From positions 9,548,001 to 9,612,000 of the forward strand of contig NZ_JACHMO010000001.1 in NCBI RefSeq assembly GCF_014205015.1: DNA of 64,000 bases, in the 5' to 3' direction. The position numbers were made by a program, and so were the translations under genes. This stretch comes from Saccharothrix ecbatanensis. Its GTDB lineage: Bacteria > Actinomycetota > Actinomycetes > Mycobacteriales > Pseudonocardiaceae. Below the pieces are notes generated by a model, which was given only the letters and a program-made list of their open reading frames with translations, made no database searches and was not told the DNA's origin. Positions 1-9,295 of this stretch are shown here, piece after piece (the first letter of the stretch is position 1; every line of letters begins with the position of its first letter).

Positions 1-1260
1 GCCGACCAGCAAGACCGCACCGGAACGACCGCCACCCGCGAGGCGCGTCGTGAACTGGCGCGCGGGATCCTCGACGAGGCGCTGCGCGCGCACACCGAGA
101 ACGAACTGGCCGCGGGCCGGCAGCTGCTGCCCCGTGAGGCCGAGCAGCGGGTCATGGCCGAGGTCGTCAACGAGCTGTTCGGCATGGCCGGACTCCAGCC
201 TCTGCTGGACGACCCGACCGTGGAGACGATCAACGCCAACCGGTTCGACCGGGTGTTCGTCCAGTACAACGACGGCCGCCGCGCCCGGGTCTTGCCGATC
301 GCGGGCTCGAACGAGGAGCTGACCGATCTGATTCGGCTGCTCGCCGCCCGCGCGAGCAGCCAGGAGCGCCGGTTCGACCAGGGCTCGCCGGCCCTCAACC
401 TCCAGCTTCCAGGCGGGGAGCGGTTGTTCGCCGTGATGGGCCTGACCGCGGGCGGTGTGACGGCGTTGTCGATCCGCCGCCACGGCTACCTCACCGTCAC
501 CCTCCCGGAGTTGCGTCGCCGAGGAACCCTCGACCCCGGTCTGGAGCAGTTCGTGCGGGCGCTGGTCAAGGCCCGCAAGAACGTCCTGATCACCGGTGGC
601 ACCGGGGCGGGAAAGACCACCCTGCTGCGTGGGCTGGCCTCGGAGATGGACCCGCTGGAGCGCATCGTCACCATCGAGGACGCCTTCGAGTTGGGCTTGG
701 ATCACGACCCGGACATCCATGCCGATGTAACCGCCTTCCAGGCCCGCGAACCCAATGTGGAAGGCGAGGGGGCGATCAGCCAGGCCGAACTCGTGCGGTG
801 GGGCCTGCGGATGAGCCCGGACCGGGTCATCGTCGGTGAGATCCGCGGGCCCGAGGTCATTCCGATGTGCAACGCGATGTCGCAGGGCAACGACGGCTCG
901 ATGGCCACCCTCCACGCCAGTAGCTCCCGGATCGCGTTCACCCGCCTCGCGTCGTACGCGGCGCAAGGCGTCGAACGGCTGCCGCTGGATGCCACCAACC
1001 TGCTCGTCGCCAGCGCGGTGCATTTCGTGGTCCACCTGGCTCGTGCCGAAGACCGTCGCACCCGCGTGGTGTCCTCGATCCGCGAGGTCGTGGGCGCTGA
1101 CGGCCCGCAGGTGATCTCCAACGAGGTCTACCGCCCCGGACCCGACCGACGCGCTCGTCCGGTGGCCGGGGCGCTTCGTACCGACACCCTCGACGACCTG
1201 GTCGACGTCGGCTTCGACCCCGGCGTGCTGGAGAACCCCGAGGGCTGGTGGGCCCCGTGA
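1..1260 (+). CDS. tadA: TadA/CpaF pilus assembly ATPase (5' partial)
   Basis: Secretion ATPase that powers assembly of a Tad/Flp-type pilus at the cytoplasmic face of the membrane. The reading frame is open to the first base of the window, so the start lies upstream; the internal ATG at 154 is not the start. The product shows the CpaF N-domain signature (LLDDPTVETINANRFDRVFVQY), a Walker A loop TGGTGAGKTTLLRG near base 590, a catalytic acidic segment TIEDAFEL, and a Walker B/His-box region DRVIVGEIRGPE followed by GSMATLHA. It is followed with a 4-bp overlap by tadB, so it heads or continues a pilus operon. In actinobacteria such operons usually begin with a TadZ-like gene, which would lie just outside. 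Function is confidently assigned by motifs; whether a pilus is actually made is inference. Confidence 0.93.
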   Translation, partial: ADQQDRTGTTATREARRELARGILDEALRAHTENELAAGRQLLPREAEQRVMAEVVNELFGMAGLQPLLDDPTVETINANRFDRVFVQYNDGRRARVLPIAGSNEELTDLIRLLAARASSQERRFDQGSPALNLQLPGGERLFAVMGLTAGGVTALSIRRHGYLTVTLPELRRRGTLDPGLEQFVRALVKARKNVLITGGTGAGKTTLLRGLASEMDPLERIVTIEDAFELGLDHDPDIHADVTAFQAREPNVEGEGAISQAELVRWGLRMSPDRVIVGEIRGPEVIPMCNAMSQGNDGSMATLHASSSRIAFTRLASYAAQGVERLPLDATNLLVASAVHFVVHLARAEDRRTRVVSSIREVVGADGPQVISNEVYRPGPDRRARPVAGALRTDTLDDLVDVGFDPGVLENPEGWWAP

Positions 1261-2189
1261 TCCTCGCCCTGGACATCACGCTCGGCCCAACCACCGGAGC
1301 TGCCGCTCTGCTCGGCGTCGGCACTGGACTAGGCCTGCTGCTGGTCACTCTCGGCTGGCGCGGTACCGACCCACGCCGTTCTCGCCGGACCCGGAGCCGC
1401 GCGACGGGCCCGGTCGACCAGCACCGCACCTTGCGCATCGCGCTCGCCGTGACGGCCGGCGTGGTGACCGGCCTGCTCACCGGCTGGGTCGTCGGCGCCG
1501 TCCTGGCCGGCCTCGCGGCCTGGGCGCTGCCGCGGGTGCTGGGCCGCGACCCTGACCACGCCCGCCGTGTCGGGCGGATCGAGGCCATCGCCACCTGGAC
1601 CGAAATGCTCAGGGACACTCTGTCGGCCGCCGCCGGGCTCGAACAGGCCATCCTCGCCACCGCCCCGCTGGCGCCGACAGCCATCCGCGGCGAGGTCGGT
1701 GAACTCGCCACCGGCATCGAGAACGGCGACCGCCTGGCACCTGCGCTGCGCCGCCTCGGCGAACGCCTGGACGACCCGGTCGGCGACCTGGTCATCGCCG
1801 CCCTGTTGCTGGCCGCGGAACAACAGACCCGCCAGCTCGCCGAACTGCTGGGGTCGCTGGCCGACGCCGCCCGTGGACAAGCCTCGATGCGGATGCGCGT
1901 GGAAGCCGGACGTGCCCGCACCCGCACCTCGGTGCGGGTCATCGTCGGCACCACGTTGGTCTTCGCCGTCGCCGTGGTGCTGCTCAACCGCGACTACATG
2001 AGCGCCTACGACAGCGCGAGCGGCCAAATCGTGTTGCTGGGAATCGGAGCGTTGTTCGCCGCCGGGTTCGCGTGGCTCAACCGGATCGCCCGCGTAGCCC
2101 AGCCCGACCGCTTCCTCTCAACCGCCGCCGACTTCGACCCGACTACCGGCTCCGCCCGGGTCGTCGTCGCCACCGCACGACAGGAGTGA
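1257..2189 (+). CDS. tadB: TadB-like pilus inner-membrane platform protein
   Basis: Type II secretion F-domain membrane protein that forms the pilus platform together with TadC. I take the GTG at 1257, which overlaps the tadA stop as GTGA; the GTG at 1248 is also in frame and would add three residues. The 310-residue product has two N-terminal hydrophobic segments (around residues 5-30 and 60-95), a soluble four-helix region (TWTEMLRDTLSAAAGLEQAI) and two C-terminal transmembrane segments (VRVIVGTTLVFAVAVVLL and IVLLGIGALFAAGFAW). This TM-soluble-TM layout is typical of TadB. The gene is six bases from tadC, supporting co-translation. The family is clear; the B versus C assignment rests on gene order. 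Confidence 0.88.
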   Translation: MILALDITLGPTTGAAALLGVGTGLGLLLVTLGWRGTDPRRSRRTRSRATGPVDQHRTLRIALAVTAGVVTGLLTGWVVGAVLAGLAAWALPRVLGRDPDHARRVGRIEAIATWTEMLRDTLSAAAGLEQAILATAPLAPTAIRGEVGELATGIENGDRLAPALRRLGERLDDPVGDLVIAALLLAAEQQTRQLAELLGSLADAARGQASMRMRVEAGRARTRTSVRVIVGTTLVFAVAVVLLNRDYMSAYDSASGQIVLLGIGALFAAGFAWLNRIARVAQPDRFLSTAADFDPTTGSARVVVATARQE

Positions 2190-2195
2190 ACGCCC

Positions 2196-3089
2196 GTGAT
2201 CACCCACATCACCCTGGGCATCGGATCGGGGATCGGCCTGTGGGCCTTGGCGGTCTACCTGTTCCCGCCACGACCGGCCCTCGGCGCGGTCCTGGCCCAT
2301 GCCACCGCCCCGCCCCCTCCGGAACCCATTCTCGCCACCGACGACCACGGCTGGGCCACGCGGCTTGGCCGACCCGCCGTCACCCCACTGCGCGCGCTCG
2401 GACTCCCCGGCAGGCGTCTGGCCAAGGACCTGGCGGTCATCGGCCGCTCGACCTCGACTCACCTGGCGGAGAAGGCCACTCTCACCGTTGCCGGGCTGCT
2501 GCTACCCGCCCTGCTGACCGTGGTGCTCATCGTGGCCGGACTCGGAACCGGCTTCGAGTTCCCGATCATCGCCGGACTCGTCCTGGCGGGCGCCGGGTTC
2601 GTCCTGCCGGATCTGCAAGCCCACGCCGAGGCCGCGAAGCTGCGTACAGGATTCCGCCACGCGCTCTCGGCCTACCTGGACCTTGTGTGGATCACCCTCG
2701 TCGGGGGAGCAGGGGTCGACAGCGCCCTCGGCGACTCGGTGAACATCGGCCGAGGATGGGCTTTCGAGCAGATCCGCCGCGCCCTGGACACCGCCCGGCT
2801 GACGCGTACCACTCCCTGGGCGATCCTGCGGCGGCTCGGCGAGGAACTGGACGTGACCGAGCTGGCCGAACTCGCCGCCTCGGTCAGCCTGGCAGGCACC
2901 GAGGGCGCCAAAGTCCGCACCAGCCTGGCAGCCAAGGCCGGGGCACTGCGCACCCACCAGATCACCGAAGCCGAAGGCGACGCCCAGGCAGCCACCGAAC
3001 GCATGTCGCTACCGGTGATGGCACTGTTCCTTGGGTTCTTGGCCTTCATTGCCTATCCCGCGCTCACACAGGTCCTCAATGGACTGTGA
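2196..3089 (+). CDS. tadC: TadC-like pilus inner-membrane platform protein
   Basis: Second type II secretion F-domain platform protein of the Tad pilus. GTG start at 2196, six bases after tadB. The 297-residue product starts with a transmembrane segment (ITLGIGSGIGLWALAVYLF), has a central hydrophobic pair near residues 90-135, the conserved cytoplasmic helix bundle (RTGFRHALSAYLDLVWITL ... LDVTELAELAASVSLAGTEGA) and a C-terminal membrane helix (LPVMALFLGFLAFIAYPAL). The segment with GTEGAKVRTSL and AEGDAQAATERMSLP is characteristic of actinobacterial TadC. It is followed by a 47-bp gap carrying a good Shine-Dalgarno for the pilin gene. Confidence 0.88.
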   Translation: MITHITLGIGSGIGLWALAVYLFPPRPALGAVLAHATAPPPPEPILATDDHGWATRLGRPAVTPLRALGLPGRRLAKDLAVIGRSTSTHLAEKATLTVAGLLLPALLTVVLIVAGLGTGFEFPIIAGLVLAGAGFVLPDLQAHAEAAKLRTGFRHALSAYLDLVWITLVGGAGVDSALGDSVNIGRGWAFEQIRRALDTARLTRTTPWAILRRLGEELDVTELAELAASVSLAGTEGAKVRTSLAAKAGALRTHQITEAEGDAQAATERMSLPVMALFLGFLAFIAYPALTQVLNGL

Positions 3090-3136
3090 CATCCCGCGCG
3101 GGCAACCGAACGTGGACGACAAGGGAGGACAACACG

Positions 3137-3325
3137 ATGCGCGCACAAGTGGAGGCATTGTGGACCGTGGTGCAAGCACGGTGGGAGGAACTGCGTCGCC
3201 AGCCGGAGGCCGGGTACTCGACCGAAACCGTCCTGGTGACCGCACTGCTCGTGGTCGCTGCCCTGGCGGTGATCGCGATCGTCATCGCCAAGGTCACCGA
3301 GAAGGCCAACGGCATCACCCTGTGA
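3137..3325 (+). CDS. small Flp-type pilin candidate
   Basis: A 62-residue protein with one membrane helix, sitting exactly where the major pilin (Flp) gene is found in Tad operons. A strong ribosome binding site AAGGGAGG at 3121-3128 precedes the ATG. After a short charged leader (about 24 residues) comes [19 protein letters not shown]. Cleavage between A and G would place the glutamate at +5, as prepilin peptidases require, followed by a hydrophobic helix. The short tail [11 protein letters not shown] is polar. The stop overlaps the GTG start of the next gene. I see no prepilin peptidase gene in the window; the pilin role is inferred from size, motif and location. Confidence 0.78.
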   Translation: MRAQVEALWTVVQARWEELRRQPEAGYSTETVLVTALLVVAALAVIAIVIAKVTEKANGITL

Positions 3326-3783
3326 TTCCCGTGAACCACAAGCACAGCAGGCGTTCCGTAGCGGCCCGTGCCGGATGGCGGCACCGAGTCTGCGACGTGC
3401 TGCGTGGCGAGCGAGGCTCGGTCAGCGTGGAACTGGTCATCGCCACACCGCTGCTGTTGCTGATGCTGCTGGCGATCGTGCAGTTCGCGCTCTGGTCGCA
3501 CGCCACGCACATCGCCCAGGCTGCCGCCTCGCAGGGTTTGGCCGCCGCGCGGGCTCAGAATGGGAGCGCTGCGGCCGGCACGTCCAGCGCGCGTCAACTC
3601 CTCGACCAACTTGCGGGCGGCCCTCTCGCCGGATCCGCTGTCACCTCCGACCGCGGGGCGGACTCGGCGTCGGTGCGGATCAGAGGGACCGCCACGTCGG
3701 TGGTGCCGTTCCTGAGCCTGCCCGTGCACGCCGAGGCCGTCGGGCCCGTCGAACGCTTCGTCCCCGACCTGGCAGACGGGTGA
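3322..3783 (+). CDS. tadE: TadE-like pseudopilin
   Basis: Minor pilin-like protein of the Tad system. GTG at 3322 overlaps the pilin stop (GTGA); a second GTG at 3331 is possible. The 153-residue product has a basic leader of about 32 residues and then the TadE signature [20 protein letters not shown] leading into one transmembrane helix, with a glutamate in the E+5-like position. The rest is a small extracytoplasmic domain ([15 protein letters not shown] ...). It is one of three consecutive single-helix pseudopilins, each translationally coupled to the next. Confidence 0.85.
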   Translation: MIPVNHKHSRRSVAARAGWRHRVCDVLRGERGSVSVELVIATPLLLLMLLAIVQFALWSHATHIAQAAASQGLAAARAQNGSAAAGTSSARQLLDQLAGGPLAGSAVTSDRGADSASVRIRGTATSVVPFLSLPVHAEAVGPVERFVPDLADG

Positions 3784-4313
3784 CGGCCATGACACCGCAG
3801 ACGACAGCGCGACAATCGTCCCGCACGCCTCCACGACGACGCCATGGCCGCATGTGCCCGGACCGGCGGGCGTGGGCGACCTGGTGGTGTGCCGACAGCG
3901 GCTCCGTGACCGCCGAAGTCGCCATCGTCACCCCGTTCCTGGTCATGCTGCTCGTCTTCGTCGGCGTGGTCGTCCACCGAGGTGTCGACGCCCGCATCCG
4001 TATAGACGACGCCGCCCATCAGGCCGCCCGTGCCGCGAGCATCGAACGCAGCCCGGCGGCGGCGAGCGCCGCCGCCCGGTCGACCGCCGCGAGTGCACTG
4101 TCCTCGGCGGGCGTGACGTGCGCTGCCCTGTCGGTGAACACCGCAACCGGCGGCCTACGACCCGGCGGCACGGTCAGCGTGACCGTGTCCTGCGACGTGG
4201 ACTTCGGCGACGCCCTCATCCTCGGCGTACCCGGCGGCAAGACCCTGTCGGCCACCTCGGTCGAACCCGTGGACCTCTGGCGCTCGACGGTGAACACCGG
4301 GAGTCGGACATGA
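3780..4313 (+). CDS. TadE/TadF-like pseudopilin
   Basis: Second TadE-type protein. The GTG at 3780 overlaps the previous stop, matching the GTGA coupling used elsewhere in this operon; the ATG at 3789 is the alternative. The 177-residue product has a long basic leader, then [20 protein letters not shown], the TadE motif entering a transmembrane helix, followed by an alanine/serine-rich extracytoplasmic part with three cysteines (TCAALS, VSCDVD) that could form a disulfide. Its stop overlaps the start of the next gene as ATGA. Probable minor pilin or pilus-associated protein. Confidence 0.8.
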   Translation: MTAMTPQTTARQSSRTPPRRRHGRMCPDRRAWATWWCADSGSVTAEVAIVTPFLVMLLVFVGVVVHRGVDARIRIDDAAHQAARAASIERSPAAASAAARSTAASALSSAGVTCAALSVNTATGGLRPGGTVSVTVSCDVDFGDALILGVPGGKTLSATSVEPVDLWRSTVNTGSRT

Positions 4314-4804
4314 CCCGCCGAGCCCGTCACGTCCGGCCGACTCGGTTCGCAGCGAACCGGTGGAAGGCGTGGTGGCGCACCCGAATGGGATGGTGGCGTG
4401 CCGACGAGGGCGGCGTGACCGCGTTCGTCGTCGTGCTCACCACAGGCATCCTCGCCCTGGCCGGGCTCACCCTCGACGGTGGCCTCGCGTTGGCCGCGAA
4501 AGTGCGGGCCGGCGGCCAGGCCGAGGCTGCCGCACGCGCCGGAGCCCAAGCCATCGACCTGACCGCCTACCGCGGAAACGGCACCGTGCATCTGGTGCCC
4601 GCGCAGGCTGTTGCCAACGCGCAAGCGCACTTGGCCGCCGAGGGCGCCACCGGCACGGTGACCGTCTCCGGCGACACCGTCACGGTCACCGTGACCGCTA
4701 CCCAGCACACCCAATTGCTCGGATTGGTCGGCATCGGCCCGCTTCAGGTTCATGGCCAAGGCAGTGCCCGTCCGCAGCGAGGGGTGATCACGATCGATCC
4801 ATGA
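4310..4804 (+). CDS. TadG-like N-terminal pilus protein (short)
   Basis: Third single-helix protein of the Tad operon, coupled by ATGA to its neighbour. After a 30-residue basic, tryptophan-rich leader comes [20 protein letters not shown], the Tad_N/TadG-type membrane anchor, followed by [26 protein letters not shown], a pattern typical of TadG-type proteins. The extracytoplasmic part is only about 100 residues and rich in T/V repeats ([18 protein letters not shown]). Full-size TadG proteins usually carry a VWA domain after the anchor; none is present here, which is usual for actinobacterial operons. Confidence 0.8.
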   Translation: MTRRARHVRPTRFAANRWKAWWRTRMGWWRADEGGVTAFVVVLTTGILALAGLTLDGGLALAAKVRAGGQAEAAARAGAQAIDLTAYRGNGTVHLVPAQAVANAQAHLAAEGATGTVTVSGDTVTVTVTATQHTQLLGLVGIGPLQVHGQGSARPQRGVITIDP

Positions 4805-4851
4805 CCCCACCGCCTATTCACCGTGAATAGGGACTCGGAGGAGGAATCAGC

Positions 4852-5280
4852 ATGGCAACGCCTGAGGAGATCCGCCGGCGCGTCGAGCAGGCCGACACCA
4901 CCCGCAGCGCGCGGCGGGCCGCCGCCGCGCAGCAGGTCGGTGAACTGGCCCAGCGCCGTGCCGCCATCCTCGAACAACTCGCGGACGTCGAGCGCCACCT
5001 CGGCGACGTGCTCGCCGAGGCCCAGGACGTCATCGACGTCGACGAGCTGGCCGAGTTCACCGACCTCAAGCCCGCAGACCTCACCGCCTGGCTCGCCGGC
5101 CGCAAAACCGGCCGCGGCAAACGCAAGAAGACCACCAGCACCTCCAGCGCGCGGATCGACGTGCGCAGCAGTCCGGGACCGAAGACGTCGACGCCCGGCC
5201 AAGCACCTGCTCCGCGCGAAGGCACGGCCGCAGCCGGATCGCAGAACACGCCCGAGCCTCTGGCCGCGCAGGCGAGCTGA
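4852..5280 (+). CDS. small coiled-coil hypothetical protein
   Basis: A 142-residue protein with no recognised family. A strong GGAGGAGG-type ribosome binding site lies at about 4837-4844. Residues 5-60 are alanine/arginine/glutamate-rich and read as a coiled coil (QVGELAQRRAAILEQLADVERHL). The middle, DELAEFTDLKPADLTAWLAGRK, resembles a short helix-turn-helix or DNA-binding tail of the kind found in small actinobacterial proteins. The C-terminal 50 residues are low-complexity (S/T/P/A). It lies between the pilus genes and the LysM-BTAD gene, all on the same strand, so it may be part of that transcript. Confidence 0.7.
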   Translation: MATPEEIRRRVEQADTTRSARRAAAAQQVGELAQRRAAILEQLADVERHLGDVLAEAQDVIDVDELAEFTDLKPADLTAWLAGRKTGRGKRKKTTSTSSARIDVRSSPGPKTSTPGQAPAPREGTAAAGSQNTPEPLAAQAS

Positions 5281-5389
5281 CCGTGTCCGCCTTCCCGCCG
5301 GGCTCGGCCGCCGGCACGACGCCGGTTAGCCGAAGCTGCGCACGGCGTCCTGCATGGAGTTCCTGTACTGCCAAGGAAACGAGCACGTC

Positions 5390-8300
5390 ATGACGGCACC
5401 ACCGCATCCTTCCCGCCCGAAGCCGCCTTGGCTGCCCCGAGAGCGCGGTCGGGCATGGCGCGGTGCCGGGCGTGTGCTCGGGTCGCTCGGGCGGCTGGTG
5501 CACGTAGTGCTGGCAGTCGTCGTCCTCATCGCGCTGTTGGCGGGATTGCCGTGGGCGCTGACGCACTTCGCCGGCTGGCCGCTGCCCGATCACCTGCCCT
5601 CCTGGGCGGAGGTGCAACGGGTGCTGCTCGGTCCGATGACGACGACGTTCCTGCTGGACTTCCTCGCCTGCACGACCTGGCTGGTGTGGGTCTTGTTCGC
5701 CCTCGATGTCGCCCGCTGCGCGATTGACATCGCTCGCGACGCGCGGATGCCGGACATATCGGCGGCCGGACCGGTGCATCGGATCGCGGCCGTGCTCGTC
5801 GGCGCGGTCCTGATCTCCATCCTCGGCCAACGCGCCGACCTCCCCGCCGCACCCCTGCCCTCCACCTGGCCGGGCGGTACCGATGTCGGCGCGGCGGTCT
5901 CGGTCTGGAACCAGTCGCCCGAGCGATCAGCAGCCCAGGCTCGTCCGGCCGCCTACACCGCGCTGCGCCGGGTGGCACCTGAGCAGCCGGCCCGTGCCAA
6001 GTCCGCCGTGGTACTCGCCTACGACCCCGAAACCGGCGTGTACGACTCCCTGTGGCGCATGGCCGGACGCGCGCTGGGCGACGGCAACCGCTGGCCGGAG
6101 ATCTACCATCTCAACAAAGGCAAACCACAACCCAACGGCGGCACCTTCACCCGGCCCAGCCTGGTGTTCCCCGGCGAAGAGATGGCCTTGCCCGACGACG
6201 TCGCTGTGCCCGCGACACCTCCAGTCCGGCCCTCTCCGCAGCCCGTGCCGCCGCCCCCGACCACTGCTACGCCACCTCCCAGCAGCCCGACGGCGCCACC
6301 GCACGCCACAACGCAGGCCCCAGCGACCACCCAGGCTCCCCAGGCCACCCAGCCGCCAGGTGCCCAAGTGCCGAGCCCGAACGCTTCCGACGACCCGGCG
6401 TTTAGCTGGGGCGAAGAGCTGTTCGTCGGCCTCGGACTGGCCGCGGCGGTCAGCGCCGCCCTGGTCGCCGCGCGCCGCCACAACCGGCGTCGCTACCGGC
6501 CCGGCAGCGGGGAGCGCAGCGACCTGCCCGTCGCCCCCGTGGTCTACCAGCTGCGGCTGGCACACCTGCGAGCCGACCCCGAGGAGTTCGAGCTCGACCT
6601 CGATGGCGATGACGAACTGGCCCTCGACCGGCCGGGCGGGCGACCGCGGTGGGCACCGGTGCCGCAGATTGTGCTCGGTGATGAGGACAGGGCGTCCGAT
6701 GAGCAGGCGCCGGTCCTGTCGGTTGGTGTGCGTGACGGTAGCGAGATCGCCCTGGACCTGGCCGCCGCGCGCGGTCTGGGTCTGCTCGGCGCAGGCGCCA
6801 CGGGCGCGGTGCGCGCGCTGCTCGTCGCCGCCCTGACCTCCGGAGACGGGAATGCCAGGGTGGTCGTTCCGGCTGAGGATCTCGCCGCACTGCTGGGTCG
6901 GCGGCCTGCGCGGGCACCGCTTCCGGCGAGCCTGCACGTGGCGGTGGACCTCGATGTCGCACTGGACATGCTGGAATCCGAGACCCTGGTGCGCGTCGGG
7001 CAACCCCCGCTTAGCGGCCGCTCGTGGGGGCCGGTCGTGCTGGTGGCCCGCACACCCGCACGGCAGTCCCGACGGCTGCAGGCGGTGCTGGACAACGGAT
7101 CGGCCGTCGGCGTGACCGGCCTGCTACTGGGCCAGTGGAACTCCGGGGTGACCGCCTACATCCGCGACGACGGCACCATCTCCACCACCAGCCCCGGCCT
7201 CGGCGAAGCGCTACGCGGCACGCGCGTGTTCCGGCTCGGCGACGACCACACCGCCGACCTGCTGACCCTGCTGCACCGCGCCACCCCTGACACCGCGACC
7301 GAACCCGAGCGCACGAGCGACAACCCTTTTCCACCGACACTCACGCCCCGACCTCAGGCCGTGGCGGACCACCCTGCCGCCGCAAGCGACCCCGCCGAGC
7401 CGCCGTCCGGTCTGCGGACCACAGATCCTCGGACCGGGCGTGGCGAACACAGGATCGCCGAAGAACCGGTCGCCGACACGGACTTGGAGCTTCCGGCAGC
7501 CGTCAACGCCGCCGAACGACGAGGCGACCGCGATCTGGAGATCCTGCGATCCACGCCCGCGTCCTCGCCTGGCTCCCGGTTGCGCCCAGACCAGCTCGCG
7601 CGCAGGCGCACCGAACCTCGCGCTGAGCAGGCTCCATCGCCTACGGGTTCCCCTGCTCATCCCGGCGACGAACAACACGACGCCGCCAACCCTCAGTGCG
7701 ACCTCCCGCCCGTGCCGATGCGGATCAGCGTCCTGGGACCGCCGCGGGTGTGGTGGCGGCCCGAGGCTGCGGCTGCTGGCGGTGAGGCCGTGGAACGCGA
7801 GATCACCTCTGCCTTCCAGCCACGCCTGCGCGAGCTGCTGGTGTTCCTGGCACTGCACCCCGACGGCGCCAGCCGCGAAGCCCTCACCGCCGCCCTGTGG
7901 GCCACCAGCCCACCGGAGAAGACCACCAACGCGATGAACACCAGCCTCAGCCGCCTACGCCGCGCCCTTACGGCCGCCACCTACGGCGCCCTGTCCGACG
8001 TCGTGCTGGTCGGCGAGAGCCGCTACCGGATCGATCCCGCATCGGTGGAGGTGGACTACTGGTCCTTCGCCACCGCGGTGACCGCCCGCCGAGCTGCTAC
8101 CGCAGACGAGGACCGGGTCGAGGCGTACCGACGCATCGTCGACAGCTACCGCGGCCCGCTGGCCGACGGGATGAGCACCGAGTGGATCGAAACCGCGCGC
8201 GAGGCCATCCGTCGCGACGCCATCGACGCCGTCGCCGCCCTTGCCCGCGCCCTGGTCGACGACGACCCGCAGCAGACGCTGGACCTGTTGGAGGTCGCGC

Positions 8301-8536
8301 GCGCGTTCGACCCGCACAACGAGCTGATCTACCGCGACATCATGCGGCTACAGGAACGCCTCGGCCGGCTCGACGCCATCCCGCGCACGCTCACCCTGCT
8401 GACCACCCGGCTGGCCGAGGTCGACGACCGGCCGACCCCGCAGGCGATCAGCCTGGCCGAACGGCTGCGCCGCCACCACGACGCCGGCGAACCCCACCCG
8501 CTCGGAGTCGACCGTGGCCACAGCAGGGCCGGGTGA
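5390..8536 (+). CDS. membrane LysM / BTAD-domain protein
   Basis: A 1048-residue fusion that combines wall binding with a transcription-factor-like module. I take ATG 5390 (MTAPPHPSRP) because AAGGAAACGAG lies just upstream; ATG 5354 has no visible binding site. In order: three hydrophobic segments (about residues 35-60, 80-105, 130-150), a LysM-like domain (YDSLWRMAGRALGDGNRWPEI, about 215-275), a Pro/Thr/Gln-rich linker, another membrane helix (about 340-360), a long cytoplasmic middle, and from about residue 775 a winged-helix OmpR-like region (MRISVLGPPRVWW ... LLVFLALHPDGASREALTAA) followed by the helical BTAD domain (VDYWSFATAV ... LAERLRRHH). This architecture recurs downstream of Tad loci in actinobacteria. 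It may sense envelope status, but that role is inference. Confidence 0.88.
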   Translation: MTAPPHPSRPKPPWLPRERGRAWRGAGRVLGSLGRLVHVVLAVVVLIALLAGLPWALTHFAGWPLPDHLPSWAEVQRVLLGPMTTTFLLDFLACTTWLVWVLFALDVARCAIDIARDARMPDISAAGPVHRIAAVLVGAVLISILGQRADLPAAPLPSTWPGGTDVGAAVSVWNQSPERSAAQARPAAYTALRRVAPEQPARAKSAVVLAYDPETGVYDSLWRMAGRALGDGNRWPEIYHLNKGKPQPNGGTFTRPSLVFPGEEMALPDDVAVPATPPVRPSPQPVPPPPTTATPPPSSPTAPPHATTQAPATTQAPQATQPPGAQVPSPNASDDPAFSWGEELFVGLGLAAAVSAALVAARRHNRRRYRPGSGERSDLPVAPVVYQLRLAHLRADPEEFELDLDGDDELALDRPGGRPRWAPVPQIVLGDEDRASDEQAPVLSVGVRDGSEIALDLAAARGLGLLGAGATGAVRALLVAALTSGDGNARVVVPAEDLAALLGRRPARAPLPASLHVAVDLDVALDMLESETLVRVGQPPLSGRSWGPVVLVARTPARQSRRLQAVLDNGSAVGVTGLLLGQWNSGVTAYIRDDGTISTTSPGLGEALRGTRVFRLGDDHTADLLTLLHRATPDTATEPERTSDNPFPPTLTPRPQAVADHPAAASDPAEPPSGLRTTDPRTGRGEHRIAEEPVADTDLELPAAVNAAERRGDRDLEILRSTPASSPGSRLRPDQLARRRTEPRAEQAPSPTGSPAHPGDEQHDAANPQCDLPPVPMRISVLGPPRVWWRPEAAAAGGEAVEREITSAFQPRLRELLVFLALHPDGASREALTAALWATSPPEKTTNAMNTSLSRLRRALTAATYGALSDVVLVGESRYRIDPASVEVDYWSFATAVTARRAATADEDRVEAYRRIVDSYRGPLADGMSTEWIETAREAIRRDAIDAVAALARALVDDDPQQTLDLLEVARAFDPHNELIYRDIMRLQERLGRLDAIPRTLTLLTTRLAEVDDRPTPQAISLAERLRRHHDAGEPHPLGVDRGHSRAG

Positions 8537-8727
8537 CCACCACGACGGTGAGCCCCGGCCGCCGACAGCCAAGGTCGGTCAGCCGCCGCCCCGCGGGCCA
8601 CGCCGCTCGGCAGGCACCGAGGCAGGGGACGGGTCGACGTCGTCGAACTCCACCGTGCCGGCGGAAAGACACCTTCGCCAGCATGCCGCCGGCTGTACGC
8701 CTGAGCCTGCTCAAGCAGTTCCGGGTG

Positions 8728-8890
8728 CCCCCCGAGTCCACTCGATCAGAGGCTCCACCAGCGGCAACACCTCGGCGACGTCCGGGTTCAACGAGTACAG
8801 GACTTCCAGCGGAAAAGACTTATCTCCAACTCTGACGGACGATCAGACCCTGTTCCCGCATCTTTTCCAATGTCCGGGCACGAATGCTAT
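8728..8890 (-). pseudogene. HxlR-type regulator remnant
   Basis: On the minus strand, two adjoining frames give the two halves of an HxlR winged helix: RTLEKMREQGLIVRQ (about 8828-8875) and, after a one-base frame change, FPLEVLYSLNPDVAEVLPLV followed by EPLIEW (about 8735-8825). In the family these correspond to the recognition helix/wing and the terminal YSLTxxGxxLxPVLxxLxxW segment. The N-terminal third is missing. No start or binding site is visible, so this is a dead fragment. The rest of the 8.5-9.6 kb stretch shows no other supportable gene. Confidence 0.5.
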
Positions 8891-9247
8891 CGTGCAGGAC
8901 AGCGTGTTTACCCGCCCAATTCTCGTCGATGGAATACCGAGTTGACTGTGGAGAGAATTTCGACCCGACGTCGCGGACCGTCGCGGAGTACCAACTTTTC
9001 GCCGAAAAGATTCTTCGGGTCGTACGGAACCCCGCAAGGCCCCATCGTCTCCCTCGGTCGCCGGGCCCTTCCCATGTGCGTCGGCGCGGCACCAGGGCCG
9101 CGTCCGTGCTGGCGAAGTGCTGCAGTGCCTTCCCCGCGCGTGCCGCTGACGCGATCGTGCCTGTTCAACATGACCACGTCGTCCTCGCCAGGGTGTCACT
9201 GTGAGTAGTCAAGTGGAGATCGACTGCGCGCACAGTGACGTCCGTTG

Positions 9248-9295
9248 GGGGTTCATACGGGGGATCACATTGGGGATCAGGTTGGGGATCCTGTT
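9248..9295. repeat. 12-bp tandem repeats (iteron-like)
   Basis: GGGGATC recurs at 9260, 9272 and 9284, exactly 12 bp apart, inside 12-mers GGGGATCACATT, GGGGATCAGGTT and GGGGATCCTGTT. A degenerate copy GGGGTTCATACG precedes them in phase at 9248. They lie in a 650-bp stretch with no convincing gene, upstream of a short AT-richer region (about 9450-9750). Helical spacing near 12 bp would suit a DNA-binding protein; iteron or operator function is a guess. Confidence 0.6.

Noticed and set aside
8514..8945. A 143-residue plus-strand gene after the LysM-BTAD gene
   Set aside because: Sequence is low-complexity with no start signal; the opposite strand shows an HxlR relic instead.
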